From Ashinkailepas kermadecensis (taxonomy: Eukaryota > Arthropoda > Thecostraca > Neolepadidae), in contig JAOTOM010004052.1 of the NCBI GenBank assembly GCA_034440615.1, positions 151,190 through 215,189 on the forward strand: a stretch of DNA of 64,000 bases, written 5' to 3'. A program made the translations under genes and the position numbers. The notes under the pieces are model-generated. The model was not told where the DNA came from and made no database searches. It saw only the letters and a list, made by a program, of their open reading frames with translations. Each line of letters begins with the position of its first letter. Within the stretch, counting starts at the first letter, position 1. Below are positions 21,181-32,680 of this stretch, piece by piece.

Positions 21181-23891
21181 TGGATTCCTTGACATGAATC
21201 CCCAGATCTAATGACAATCTTACTTAACTCTCATGGTGCAGAATAATGTTTTGCACTCACACTGCATGGGGTCATCCCCCCCCCCCCCAGCAAAGATTTT
21301 GCCTCAGGCAAGATAAATAGATGTGTTGAACAGCATGATGTAGCTTCATTATTTAACTTGCAGAGTTCCTTGAAGTATTTCTCCCCATCTCTTTTGATTG
21401 ACTGCCCATGTCAGTGTCTCAATACAGCCAGCAATCCATCTACGTCATAGTTTTAAAACCCTGGTTGTGAGACAAATGCGACTTTGTGTTTCAATATTTG
21501 TGACAAGCAGGCTGAAAATGTAGTATAACACAGGTGACACATGTGAAGGTCAAGGTCACCAATTGCGTCCAGGTTAAATACCTGAAAATATGTGATTAAC
21601 TGTTAAAGATGCCAATTTTTCAACAGTTGGCACTGAGGAAAAGGTAATGGGTATCAAGAAGGAAAAGCAAATATTTTCCACTCTTCTGATAATTTTTCAC
21701 CCATTTCCAACCCCTTTTTATAACTGTTTTCTCAACTATCCAAGAAAGAAATCAAAATGCAATGAATAGATGCACCATCAGGATGTTTCAGGTCATATTG
21801 TCTGACCTGACCTGATGATCTGTGACCTGACCTGATATTGACATCAAGCTTTGAATATGTCAACTAACTATTTGACGTAATTTTCTGCAACATGTATTCC
21901 GATAACAAATCATTGCCCGCAAAGTTATGCACAAATAGTCTACTTTAATCCTGTATTATTTTATGTAGCAAACTAGCTTCATGTCACATTTTGTCTTTGT
22001 GCATTTGTATTTGATCATTTGCCTATTCAATAATGTTTTGCTTTTTACTGTATCTTGTATGGGTGTTTATGAAGAAAAAAGTTTCAACATGCATCTAAAA
22101 ACCGTATTGAAACGAGGTCGTGGCATGATGACCTGCCCTAACTCCGGTACCTGAAGAGAGGACCCGTGCTAGCTCCGGTACCTGAAGAGACTCCTTTTTC
22201 ATACAATGTATGCCCATCAATTGTTAGAATGCATGTCAAATTTAAAATCGATAGCACGAACGGTTCAGGTGTTACCTCAGACAATTTGAGGCGAGGAGAC
22301 GGGTCAAAATGACTCATGCACTGCGAGGGTTAAATCTAAGAGCAATTGTGACATGGAAACCCAAAGCAGGATCCAACTGCACAGAGTTGTAGCCACTCAG
22401 TAGTCATTTTGTTGTTATTTTTCATATATGACATGCATTACACCAATGCTGGTAATTGAGGGAATGGACTGTTTTTTTCTAAAGAAATGATGGTGCATAA
22501 CGTGTGCATATTTTCCAGGCCAGCTGAAGTTTCACCATGCACGATATTCTGCTGAAGCGAGTCATACCTGGCTAAATTTAAATCAGTGTCCTGAAATCCA
22601 GTTGTCCATGACACAACTCTAGCGGTGGCAAGTCAAGAATACATTAGCCCTTTCAATGGTTAGATATTCTATGATAGAAAGAAGAACGTCACTTTTCCTT
22701 TTGACAGTGTTGAATTCGTTTAAATCTCTCGATTAACTTTGCAGTTCCATCACCTCAGAATATAGTACTTCAAATGTGAAGAAAAAACCATGTGCCTGGT
22801 CCCATGATATTTTCTTGTACAGTGATTCGTCTGTGATTATGTGTTGTCTTTTTCACCCAACTACTGATTGCGTGGCAATTACACCCTGCCATTCTGCAGA
22901 TATAGGGTTAGAGGTCAGATATAAGGTCAGACTATCTGTGGTTAGAGATGGAGCTGACATGGAGGTTTTTGGTTTCAAGTAGAGGTAATGTAACATGCGC
23001 AGTGTTCGTTGAAACATAATTCAGTGCTAGACATAAGAGGGCTCATCTCACCTCGAATTATGATTGGTAAGCTGTTCTTACCTTATTCATTGGCCTGGTG
23101 ATCTCATGAGTATAATTTCCCCTGCTAGATTGGCAATAAAAAGAAACTTTAAGCACATACATTTAACCCAGATGTCCTAAACTAGATGAGCGGATTCATG
23201 GTTTCCGCCATTTCTGGGTCCATTGCGAGTTTTTTTTTATTTGAAGGAATGGTGTTATGAACATAGTAAAAGAGAAAATCAACCATTCATGATCCAGCAT
23301 TAGTTTTCTTCCACTGCTCTATGGCAACACGCTAGCTTTTCACCACTGAAGATTATATATTCTTGGCAAAGCGGTCAGGGAATTTAATGATTCACTATTT
23401 TTTTGTGAACTGTCACATAGTAATACATCCGAATTAGTTTGTTGTCGGACAGCGTTATTCAATCTCCAGCAGGAAAACATCGATAGTTTTCCAAGAGCAT
23501 GTTCTGGGTGACGAAAATTCAGGATGGGGCTGTTCCTCCAATCCTGGACTGGATCCACAGGTAGATTAGATTACTGGAAGGGTGATTCGTGGTACAGGCT
23601 GTGTGAAGGAGAGTTAGTGTCACGAGAAGAAAGTGGATGAACTAAGAAACTGCAGACAGCAGGCCTTGGGCTACCATCTCCTTGAAGTCCTCCCAGATGG
23701 GGAGGAGGGCAGTTTGAGAAGTCCTCAGCGCATTTTTGGCTCAGAATGTAGTATGTGTGCAAAAGGCCTAGTGTTTGACTTGCTTCGAGCATGGAGGGGT
23801 CCAGAATCTGTCCAACGCCCCCTGCCACGGTCTCAGAATCTCCTTGTACGTGTATGCCTGTAACTGAGTTGACGCCACCACCTGCTGGGTA
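21181..23891. other. intergenic / upstream of galectin, no recognised gene
   Basis: A C10 run lies near 21278. A 27-bp phrase (CTCCGGTACCTGAAGAGA) is present twice near 22142-22190. The galectin start exon and promoter should be in or near this stretch, but I could not identify them. Confidence 0.45.
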
Positions 23892-24140
23892 GTTGTGCGC
23901 CCTGTCTCCAGCACCACCCTTGGCGGCAGATTCTCAGTCAACCTGCAGGTGGGGCCGAACGTGAACCCGCGAGACGACATCGCGTTGCACGTGAACCCGC
24001 GCTTCGACGAGAACTGCATTGTGCGCAACTCGCTCATCTACCAGAGCTGGGGCGACGAGGATCGCCAGCCGAGCTTCATGCCTATTCAGCGCGGCGCCAG
24101 TTTCGAGCTGCTGATCCTCTGTGAGCCCGCCGAGTATAAG
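23892..24140 (+). CDS. galectin exon: N-terminal half of carbohydrate-recognition domain
   Basis: Reads GGRFSVNLQVGPNV, DDIALHVNPRFDEN, then YQSWGDEDRQPSF and ELLILCEPAEYK, ending in phase 0 at AAG|GTGAGA. The start is uncertain: acceptors ending GGTAG (exon from about 23892) and TCTCCAG (from 23912) are both possible. His, Asn, Arg, Trp and Glu of the sugar site are conserved. Confidence 0.88.
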
Positions 24141-27100
24141 GTGAGACGGGCTATCAAGGTCGGACACGAGTCGCCGAGGTCAGCCACGAGTCGCCGAGGT
24201 CAGCCACGAGTTACCGAGGTCAGCCACGAGTCACCGAGGTCGGACACGAGTCACCGAGGGCAGGCACGAGTCACCGAGGTCAGTCACTAGTCGCCGAGGT
24301 CAGGCACGAGTCGCCGAGGTCATCCACGAGTCGCCGAGGTCAGTCACGAGTCACCGAGGTCCGACACGAGTCACCGAGGTCAGCCACGAGTCGCCGAGGT
24401 CAGCCACGAGTCGCCGAGGTCAGCCACGAGTCACCGAGGTCAGTCACGTGTCACCGAGGATAGTGGGGAGCCATAGCCTTGTCAATATTTTCCGCCACCA
24501 AAAATATTAGACTATCAGATATCAGTGGAATTTGTTTGTTGTTTTGTTTTGTTTTGTTGGGAACCCCGCACGGCAAAATTGCATGTGATGTCATCGGTGG
24601 GATGGCTAAGCGTGTGGTATATCGCGTCAGCCTCCAACAGCCACCAGACGGCTACATCATAACCCTTCAGCATTCCTTGAAAACTGTGAGTCGTGCATCA
24701 GCACTAAAATTTAACTTTGGTTGTCTCAGCGTCAGAAATGCATAGTGTGGCCGATAAACCTGCACCTCGGTAACGTGAATCGCTTCTCGTTAAGAGCATG
24801 AAGAGACGTCATCGTTTTGTGTCGCTAGATGGAAAGAGGGCATGATTGTAGACAGTGATATATCTACAGATGTCGACCACTATGTACGCCGCATCCGTAA
24901 CTGACGTGCTGACGCCACTGCTGTGTTGATATTTCGATGACAAAGCACGTGATGTGCATATGCAACCGCAATGTTGATGATTTGCTTTTAGCCAAATGTG
25001 CTTGTCACTGAAATGTCGTGTGTGGTACCATGTACTTGCCTAAGGAATGGAAGGGTTCCACTGAAATAATTTCTGTAAAGGCGAACGGGGTCTTTCATTT
25101 GACGCAAATCTGTATTTCAAGGTTAGGTTAACGTGAATACCTATGTGATTTATACGGCCTGACATGACCGATTCACACTTAACAATATCACCATCATGTT
25201 CTATAAGCTCACAGCTTTGAAACAACACCCATGTCGGCCATGTTCACAGTGACGCACAATAGCACTGTCTGGATGTCAGGCCAGGCCCTGACATTTCAAC
25301 TCAGTGACCAATTATGGGGTGAGCTTTGAACAAAAATATTGACGCCAGCCGTTAGATAATTGATGGGGCAATATTCGGTCAAGGAATAACGTAAAAATAG
25401 GGTTTTTTTAAACTGATCACGAGGTCAACAAATGGTCACGAGATAGCACAATTTCAATTTGACCTCAGCAAATCACAACTGTTCTACTGCATTTGTTAGG
25501 TCTTTCTCTTGCAAATGATGGATTAGTTTGGAATGTGAATTGCTACCGTTAAAATATAAATATTTTATATATGCACTTCTTCCGAAACCTCAAAATGTTC
25601 ATGACCTGTAACTCGGGATCCTTCAGACCTAGAAAACGGATCATCCGAGAATCGTAATCTGCGCCATCGATAACCACATGAACCTATTTCAGTCAAAATC
25701 GTAGGAGGTGTGGTAAACATGTGGTGTTTTGTCCTGGAATCGCCCTATTTACACAACCGGACTTCTCAGTATGTCCGATGTTGAAATGCCGAAATGACTC
25801 GCTTATTTCGAAATTCGTGCACTTCAATGAAATTGCACCCAGTGAGATGGATGCCATTGTTGGCCGCCAGGGGAGTGCAATTGCCGTCCGTCCACGAGTG
25901 TCCTTTCGTCATATGCGGCCCAATCCTTAGCTTGGAGCATGGCGAAACCAGAGCGCTTTTTGTCCTCGTTTGTCCAACGTCTCTAATGACGCTTTATATC
26001 CGTTAGTCCACAGTGGAGCCCCTGTCTAAGTCTAATTCATCGTAGGTATTGCGCTTATTTAGGACATTGGCAGTCAAATATTACGGATAGAATACAGGGA
26101 TGACTACTTTGTAATTTGAATCATTCTAACTGGAAGCGTTTGAATTCCCGGCTCTAACCCAAGTGATACAAGTGACAAGTGGCAAGACACAAGTGGTAAG
26201 TTAGATCTGGATTTTCAAATATTAATTGTAGCGTATAATGTTAGAGTGAAACCATCAGTATTCTGGTGTGCACGTTTGTCTACTCTATAGCCAAGTCAAT
26301 AAGGACATTAACTAGACATGGATTGGTTGGATCGCACTGATAGACGCATTGTGAACGGCCATGTAAATCAGCGAAATCAACCAGTTGTTGGTTTGAACTT
26401 TCGGGTGTTGGGAGATCTGTAGAGCGGTTGGTTTTGCAACACAGCGCTAGATGGCGCCTGCATCGTGCAGTGTCAGTCATGGTCCAACCGCCGGCCCGCT
26501 CACCATCGCGCCCGCTGTCGCCCCAGCTCGCCATCAACGGCCAGCACTTCTGCGAGTTCCGCCACCGCATGGCGCCGCAGAACGCCACCTTCGTCAGCAT
26601 CGACGGCGACGTCAACGTCACGCTGCTGGGCTTCGAGGGCGGCGCGCCTGTGCCGACGCCCGGCTACGCGGCGCCGGTGGCGGCCGGCTACGGCGCCGCC
26701 ATGCCCACCCCGTCACCGTACGGCGCCGCGCCGAGTCCGTATGGCAGCCCCGGCTACGGCCAGGCCCCGTCGCCGTACGGCGCGCCGCCCGGCGGCTACG
26801 GCCCGCCCCCCGCCGGCTACGGCCCGCCGCCGCCCCCGTACGGCGCCGCCAACCCGTTCCCGCATGTAAGCTTCTAGTGGGCCGGCCGAGCGGGTGCGAG
26901 TCGGCCGTCTCCTCGTAAGCTTGTTTGCCACCGACTTGAGTTAATTGTAGTGGGTTAGTTGTAATTCGTTTCGTAATGCAATGGTTGCTCGACATTTTAC
27001 GTCTGCTATCCGTTGCGATTAGAGATAAATTTGGTCTTGTAGCATGTCTAGCAGCCATCACTAGCTGCGACTTCTGCCTGCCATATACTTGCTTATCTTT

Positions 27101-30100
27101 TTGTTAGTTGTTTAGTTCGAAGCTTGTTTGGCCAATGTATTCGTATGCAGTTGTTCAGTTTTCCCTGTGCGCACCCCAGCCGTGCCCATCCTTCCCTGGT
27201 GGTGTGGTTATGTCGCATTCTCGATTTACCCCGTGGCTGTAGTCTCGTTGGGTCACATTGCAATTTGCAGTATGCGAATTATTGCACGGTTTCTGGGCAA
27301 GCATATTTATAATCAATACTATCATGCACTGCAATATATTACTTGGTGGATAACATGTAGCGATGCAAACGTTATTTTTGCGTCTCCTGTCTGTAGTAAT
27401 TGTCATTGGTTATTACGGCCATTGACTGAAGCTGGGTAATAATCTGTGTCATATACTGTTGTCACCCAAACTTCTGTTGTGCCATTCTAACGACAACGTA
27501 CCACATTGTGTGATGCCATTCTAACCAGCTGCATGGAAATATACACCCTTTCTGCTCTTCATCGCATCTTTGTTTGTCTAACTAAAGCCAGTCGTCCTGC
27601 GTTTCCAGTTACTTCTCCCCTTCATTTCACCTGGTGACAGGTGGGGCTCTACTCGTCTGTTTCTTGTTTGACACAAATCCAGGAAGGTGGCAGGTCGTGC
27701 TCTATTCGTCCGCTTTTTGTTTGACGCGAATCCGGGAATGTGGCAGACCTGTTCTTTCAGCCGACGCTCAGGGCTTTTGTTCTGTGTTGGCGAGACAGCC
27801 GCGTCGCGTCCCGCTCCTGAAGTCCATCTCATGTGTGTGTGTCTATGTATATGTATGCATGTATGTATGTATGCGGTGCATGTAAATAGCTTGCCCACAA
27901 CTTCACCGAACGCAGGGTATCTGTCTGCAGTATACCACACACCCGGTCCGCACGTGCGTGGCTGCACGTGACACCATCGTATACCCGCACCGCTGTTTGG
28001 CACGCTTCTCCACTCATGCTCGTCACACCAAACTGGCACCGCCAGAGATCTGACGTACTCGTGTAGCAGCAGTAGTGCACGCGCGTCCCGTGGCGAGCTG
28101 TTGGGCAGTGCGCCGCCGGCTGGGATGGGCGGGTGTGGCCGGGCGGGGCGGCGGCCGGGCGGCTGGCGACCGGGAGGGGGCAGCCGGGCGGCTGGCGGGC
28201 TCTGACCATGTGCCGGGCTCAGAGCGGTGGCGGCGGCGGCGGCGGTGGTGGTGGTCTGCTCGGAAAGGCGGGCGGCGCCGCGGCCGGTCTGCTGACCGGC
28301 GTCGGCCTCGGCAAGGCCGCCTCCAAGATACCCGGTCAGAAGGTGAGACAGCAGCTACCCGCAGGCATTCGCGCACGTTGTGCGCGTGATGCGCACGCGA
28401 CACCGCAACACACTCGGTGTCACAATGCCAATCACATCGTGCGCCTTAGCGAATGATGTAGATTTTCGCAATGACGAGTCGGATGCAAGAGATCTTCGCC
28501 TTGGCCGCGTAGTGACGAGCCATATCGGTAGACAGTGATGTATTGCTCGGAACCACCGTGAATTTAGCCAGCGGTTCACCACGTACCGAAGAGGCCGACT
28601 TGGCGGCACGCCTGGCCTGTTTGCGTCCTGCCGGTCTCGCACCTGTCCGTCCACGCTGTCTTTGGCGCTTGTTGTGCTTGTTGCGCTTGTTGTTGAACGC
28701 GGTACACTCCGCTGGTGCGGTGTGCACCGTGGGGATGCAGGGGCAGCGTTGACGAGCAATCGTGTTGACAGTCTCATGCGGGCGGTGGGTACCCGTCTGC
28801 CGGTGGGTACCCGGCTGCCGGTGGGTACCCGGCTGCCGGTGGGTACCCAACGGCGATGGGGTACAGCGATCCCGCGTATGCCCAGGTGAGCGGCCCTGAG
28901 CCCACGCTTATATCTCTGTACGCTCCTTGTACACCAACAATGTAGTGATGTTAGACTACGGTTGTAGCTTAAATAATACACACAGTATAACAATTATAGC
29001 TGCAACCGCGTGTGTGCGTGCTCTGACATCCGTCGTGCGCCAGCGTCCTTATGCTCACGCGCTCGGCCACGTCCGATGTTTTGCGCTTAGTTGGAGTGCA
29101 GGTTTAGCGTGGGGTCGGCACCGCCGAGGCGAAACTAGAATCTACCGGACGTCCGGTAGAATCCTGATCCCAGCGTTCGGGACGTCAGCCATGGTCTGAC
29201 CGTGCGTCAGTTTAGGTGTTCGTGAGTCACATTCGCGGCAAATATGTATCTATGGATTCGGAACTATATGACGCTGGACAAATCAGATTGTCAGCACTGA
29301 TCTTTCGCTACAATATCCGTGCGGTCTCCATACCGATCGAACGCCACGCGGCGCTTTTATGAAGCATGTGCCTAGAGCAAAAGCGCAGCGATCGCAACCA
29401 CCGACCAAGTGCGAAAAACATATTCTGCCCGTCCGTAATAGAATCTCCCGGGTGTCCGATAGATTCTCCGTCGTCCGGATGGCTCCGAAAGACGCCGGGT
29501 AACTGAATATAATATTTCGGACGGGGCATAGATTCATGAAGATCATTTGCTGCCCGGGTGGCTCCGAACGCACGCTGTGTTCTGTGCGTCACGTGATGTT
29601 TGTCAGCTGATTATATCAGCAGTCGGACGCGTCTGTCCGGCGGTGACTGGATGGGGTCCCCGCCCTGTGAAGGGGAGAGACTCGAACATCTGCTCAGTCA
29701 GTCGTGGCCCGCCGCGGGCAACCAACAGTGGTGGCCGTTGGGGCGTGCACGGTCATCGCTGCTATTGCCATGAGCGAAATTCCAGTAATACACAAAAGTC
29801 CGCAGCATGGGCATTCCACGACGAACTGACCGGTAAAATGAGAATTTGACACCCTATTGCTTGAAATGTGAACGGAAATGGGTTTATATATATATATATA
29901 TATGAATATGTTCAACAGAACCATTTAAGCAAATGGTGTACGTCCGTTTGACATCCGAAAATTATAAGGTCACGTCAAGTCAAATAATTTCAAGCTTGAA
30001 TACAATATTACTTGAAGTATTGCGTGTAAAGAAAGCATACGACCTTCAATATACCAGGAGGTGCTGAGTTGACATCAAAAGTAACGTTAAGGATTATACT

Positions 30101-30852
30101 TTATTAGGTACTCGAGTCGGATACCTAAGTCGGATACTCGACTCTCGAGTCGAGTACCTAATAAAGTATAATCCTTAACGTTACTTTTGATGTCAACTCA
30201 GCACCTCCTGGTATATTGAAGGTCGTATGCTTTCTTTACACGCAATGTCTAAAACCCAGGAGCATCTAAGAGCCATTCTTCGTTGTATTAAACATTACTT
30301 GAAGTATACAATAATGTTGTTCCCGAGTCGAATTGACGTAAACTGTATAAATAAATCGGCTATGATTTATAAATATTACATAAATTGATGTAAATTAATA
30401 TGAATAAACATCTTTGTAAACTGTCACGTATTCTAACATATCTACATTCCACCATGTTCAGTGGTCGCAGTACACGGGGCTATGATGATTGTGCACCTCG
30501 CAGGTTGGCCGTATAATTGCTGAGGGTGTACGCGCAGTCTTTAGGTGGTTCTTTACTGATCGTGGAGGTCGCATTTTGTTGCTGTCCCCTACCGGACGAA
30601 TCCTGGCCTCTTAATAGCAATTGCGTGTGCACATGCTCACATATGCTCACCCGTCGCTTACAGTACGGCGGTAAAAAACACAAGAAGGACAAAAAGAGCA
30701 AGCTGATGAAATACGGCGTACCGCTGGCGGCTGGTCTGGGCGGCGCCTATGTGCTGAACAAGGCAGCCCATGGCTTGGGTCACGGCTTCGGCCACGGCTC
30801 AGGATCGTCGAGTTCCAGCAGCTCCAGCAGCTCCAGCAGCGAGGAGGAGTGA
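23892..30852 (+). CDS. galectin with long C-terminal low-complexity tail (first exon not found)
   Basis: Galectins bind beta-galactosides in the cytosol or, after unconventional secretion, outside the cell. Coding exons: about 23892-24140, 26527-26865, 28223-28342, 28772-28885 and 30664-30852, all later junctions in phase 0, about 335 residues visible. The carbohydrate-recognition residues are all present: HVNPRF, the VRN strand and WGDEDR. Exon 2 gives LAINGQHFCEFRHRM and GDVNVTLLGFEGG, then a Pro/Gly/Tyr-rich segment. The remaining exons are Gly-rich with small hydrophobic residues, GGYPAA repeats, and Lys/His-rich ending in poly-Ser, EEE and stop. No signal peptide is visible, as expected for galectins. 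Confidence 0.85.
24141..24465. repeat. 20-bp minisatellite at the galectin donor
   Basis: About 16 copies of a 20-bp unit, GGTCAGCCACGAGTCGCCGA, start within 15-20 bp of the donor. Each unit contains CGAGGTCAG, which looks like a weak donor and resembles the exon end (GCCGAGTATAAGGTGAG) with the TATAA removed; that derivation is inference. Confidence 0.9.
24466..26526. other. galectin intron, no recognised feature
   Basis: About 2 kb with no identifiable gene. A short TTTTGTTTTG run is near 24540. Confidence 0.5.
26527..26865 (+). CDS. galectin exon: C-terminal half of CRD plus Pro/Gly/Tyr-rich tail
   Basis: Acceptor GCCCCAG, then LAINGQHFCEFRHRMAPQN, completing the lectin fold through GDVNVTLLGFEGG. 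The next ~70 residues are repeats of the PSPYGAAPSPYGSPGYG and PPPAGYGPPP type. 113 codons, phase 0 to 0, ending CCGCAT|GTAAGC. The codons are almost all G/C-ending. Confidence 0.92.
27600..27900. repeat. short duplications and GTAT-rich microsatellite in galectin intron
   Basis: Two ~60-bp copies around TTTGACACAAATCCAGGAA and TTTGACGCGAATCCGGGAA, followed by TATG/GTAT runs at about 27833-27875. Confidence 0.6.
28223..28342 (+). CDS. galectin tail exon: poly-Gly and Gly/Ala/Leu segment
   Basis: Between GGGCTCAG and AAG|GTGAGA lie 40 codons in phase 0. They encode Ser, ten Gly, then LLGKAGGAAAGLLTGVGLGK and AASKIPGQK. The hydrophobic stretch could associate with membranes or self-assemble. 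The exon is called from frame, splice sites and composition rather than homology. Confidence 0.65.
28772..28885 (+). CDS. galectin tail exon: GGYPAA repeats
   Basis: Acceptor TGTTGACAG, 38 codons, donor CCCAG|GTGAGC, phase 0 to 0. The product is SHAG followed by four GGYP(S/A/T)A units, then MGYSDPAYAQ. The units are 18-bp direct repeats in the DNA (GGTGGGTACCCGGCTGCC). Confidence 0.7.
29141..29160. repeat. 20-bp perfect palindrome
   Basis: TCTACCGGAC followed directly by its reverse complement, inside the last galectin intron. Confidence 0.85.
30019..30246. repeat. perfect 97-bp inverted repeat, 34-bp loop
   Basis: 30019-30115 and 30150-30246 are exact reverse complements as read base by base. 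The loop is 30116-30149 and contains CGGATAC twice. The arms begin ATTGCGTGTAAAG and end GGTACTCGA. It lies in the last intron of the galectin gene, so a transcript through it could form a long double-stranded hairpin. Confidence 0.95.
30664..30852 (+). CDS. galectin last exon: Lys/His-rich end, poly-Ser, stop
   Basis: Acceptor CGCTTACAG, then YGGKKHKKDKKSKLMKYG, VPLAAGLGGAYVLNKAAHG, LGHGFGHGSG, a run of Ser, EEE and TGA. Phase 0 joins it to AYAQ of the previous exon. Confidence 0.82.
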   Translation, partial: YGGKKHKKDKKSKLMKYGVPLAAGLGGAYVLNKAAHGLGHGFGHGSGSSSSSSSSSSSSEEE

Positions 30853-31496
30853 CCGGCGTGCTGCCCGACCCAGACTGCAGATGGCGGACCCATGCCAATG
30901 ACCCGCACCAATGTGTAGATGGGCTGCGCCTCGAGCCTGCGATGCTGTCGTGTGCCTGCGTGTCTGCGGCGGGTGCCAGCAGGAACCTGCGCCTGCCGAG
31001 GTGCTGTTCAGTGCATGCTCCGTGCGAGAGGGTGTGCTTGCTGCTTAGATGTGTGTGGCTGACAATGTTGGCGGTGTGTCGTACCTTCTCGGGAGACCGA
31101 TGGCTAAGGTTGTGACCCAGCTGAAATCAGCTACACCACCTCGAACCATAGTATCGCGGGTGTGGGCTTGTGATTTGTTATCCCTTGCGTTTAAGATAAC
31201 CTAATATCTGTGACTTGTTAACCTTCCAATCGGCGCAGGCTGGCGCTGCGTAACTTGCGTACGCAAGGGTGGTGCTAATGTATCGGTGGTCGCTGTCCCC
31301 ACGTAATGATTCATGCCGAATCGAGCGACAATACATAGTTATCGGACTGTTGGCGCGGTTTGGTATGTTTTCCTCTTGGTAATTCGACACGTTCGTCCTT
31401 CAATGGTCGGGAAAGTGTGAGTGATACTAATATCATTTGTCAGAAATCGGATGGGCGCCAAATGGCCGTGTAGTCGGCGCGCCCTTAAGCCCACAT

Positions 31497-31502
31497 AATA
31501 AA
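31497..31502 (+). promoter_or_regulatory. possible polyadenylation signal for the galectin gene
   Basis: AATAAA about 640 bp after the stop codon. It is an early plus-strand match downstream of the gene; use is inferred. Confidence 0.35.
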
Positions 31503-31589
31503 TCAATGTCAGAAATCGGTACTTCCAGCCCTCAGTCACGTGTCATGTGAACAAATCAATCAATCACGGAAGGCAATAACGTCGCCCCC

Positions 31590-32680
31590 TTCAACTTACG
31601 GATGGGGTCCAACTCCATGGGCGCAGGAACGATTTTCAAGCAAGAGAGGTACTCCCGCGAGTCTTTTGTTCCGGTTCCCGTGCACACCCTTCTCTTTGCT
31701 CCGCACTTAGCGTAAAAATTGCAGACGAGGCTTCCCAAGAAGGGCGTCGGTAGCTCAGTGGTTAAGCTGAGCGTCTGGCAAGCCAGAAGTACGGGGTTCG
31801 ATGCCCCGCCGTAAAGCCACAATCACCGGAGGCTTCCCAAGAGAAAAGGGTCGCGGAACTGGACGGCTTCGAACTTCAGAGCCAACGCTACCTGCAAGTT
31901 CGAATGCTGCCCGTACACGTTCCTGTTCCGGGTGCACAGGGTGCCGCCTTGCGGCCCCGTGAAGGTCACTGTGTTTCGTTCGGGACACAAACACCTCAGT
32001 TGTGACAACACAACTGAGGGCACAGTGACGGGTGGATGCGTGGGGATGGCCGTGCGTCCGCAGCGGAGCGCACGCAGCTGGTTGGACCATATCGTGTTCG
32101 CCAAAAAAGCTGATGGCAGTGCCAGAGTCCGAGCTGCGGGATGGAAATACCACGGCCTGCACCGAGCGCACACGCCCTGCGTCAAGTGGCCGCAGAGAAA
32201 CTCACTAAAGCCAGATACTCTCCCAAGACAATAGAAGACCTCAACATCATGATGCCTATCTCGAGGCCTGTACGACCACAGCACCAATATCAAGGGCGAT
32301 ACTCATTTCCTCGCCGACTCCCCTTTCCTGGTATACGTCTACCGGGAGGCGACTCTGAAACGGTATCGAACCTCACCAACACCCCGCCACTTTGACTCCA
32401 TCGGCTCAGTCACAGAAAAGTAGGCACCACGGAGCCGTACGCACTGTTGGCTGAGGGCGCAGAAGACGACGGGTCTCACCCGAGTTCACATGCTCTCGGA
32501 GAGGCACAACGTTCCCACCATCGCACACTTCCTCATGCAAGTCGCCTTCGACTTCCGCGTGGCGAACGGCCGGACGGCAACACTGCAGCCGCCGCGACTC
32601 GTCACCGACTGTTCGTGAGCCCTGTCTCACGCTGCCAGCCTGGACTTCGACCTGCCAGCCTGCCTAGATGCATGCTGGAG
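31590..32680 (+). pseudogene. MULE-like transposase relic, N-terminal and first catalytic part
   Basis: Across several frames the plus strand carries a Cys/His-rich segment (CKFECCPYTFLFRVHRV, then VTVFRSGHKHLSC), then near 32388 HFDSIGSVTEK, then VHMLSERHNVPTIAHFLMQ and LVTDCS followed by a stop and ALSHA. The HFDxxGS and VTDxS patterns match the first two catalytic Asp motifs of animal Mutator-like elements as I remember them. Frame changes and stops make it dead. A tRNA-derived insertion sits inside its left part. Confidence 0.55.
31741..31828 (+). mobile_element. short tRNA-derived insertion with 14-bp target duplication
   Basis: Contains a tRNA-like A box (GTAGCTCAGTGGTTAAGC) and B box (GGGTTCGATGCCCCG). 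GAGGCTTCCCAAGA flanks it exactly at 31727-31740 and 31829-31842. The anticodon arm does not fold into a normal 5+7 form and the acceptor ends do not pair, so it is a retroposed element and not a working tRNA gene. Confidence 0.88.

Noticed and set aside
23633..23863. Plus-strand frame just upstream of the galectin CRD as a first exon
   Set aside because: No lectin similarity, a stop before the CRD, and no junction that joins in frame.
31741..31828. Functional tRNA gene
   Set aside because: Internal boxes are present, but the anticodon arm and acceptor stem do not fold and it has target duplications.
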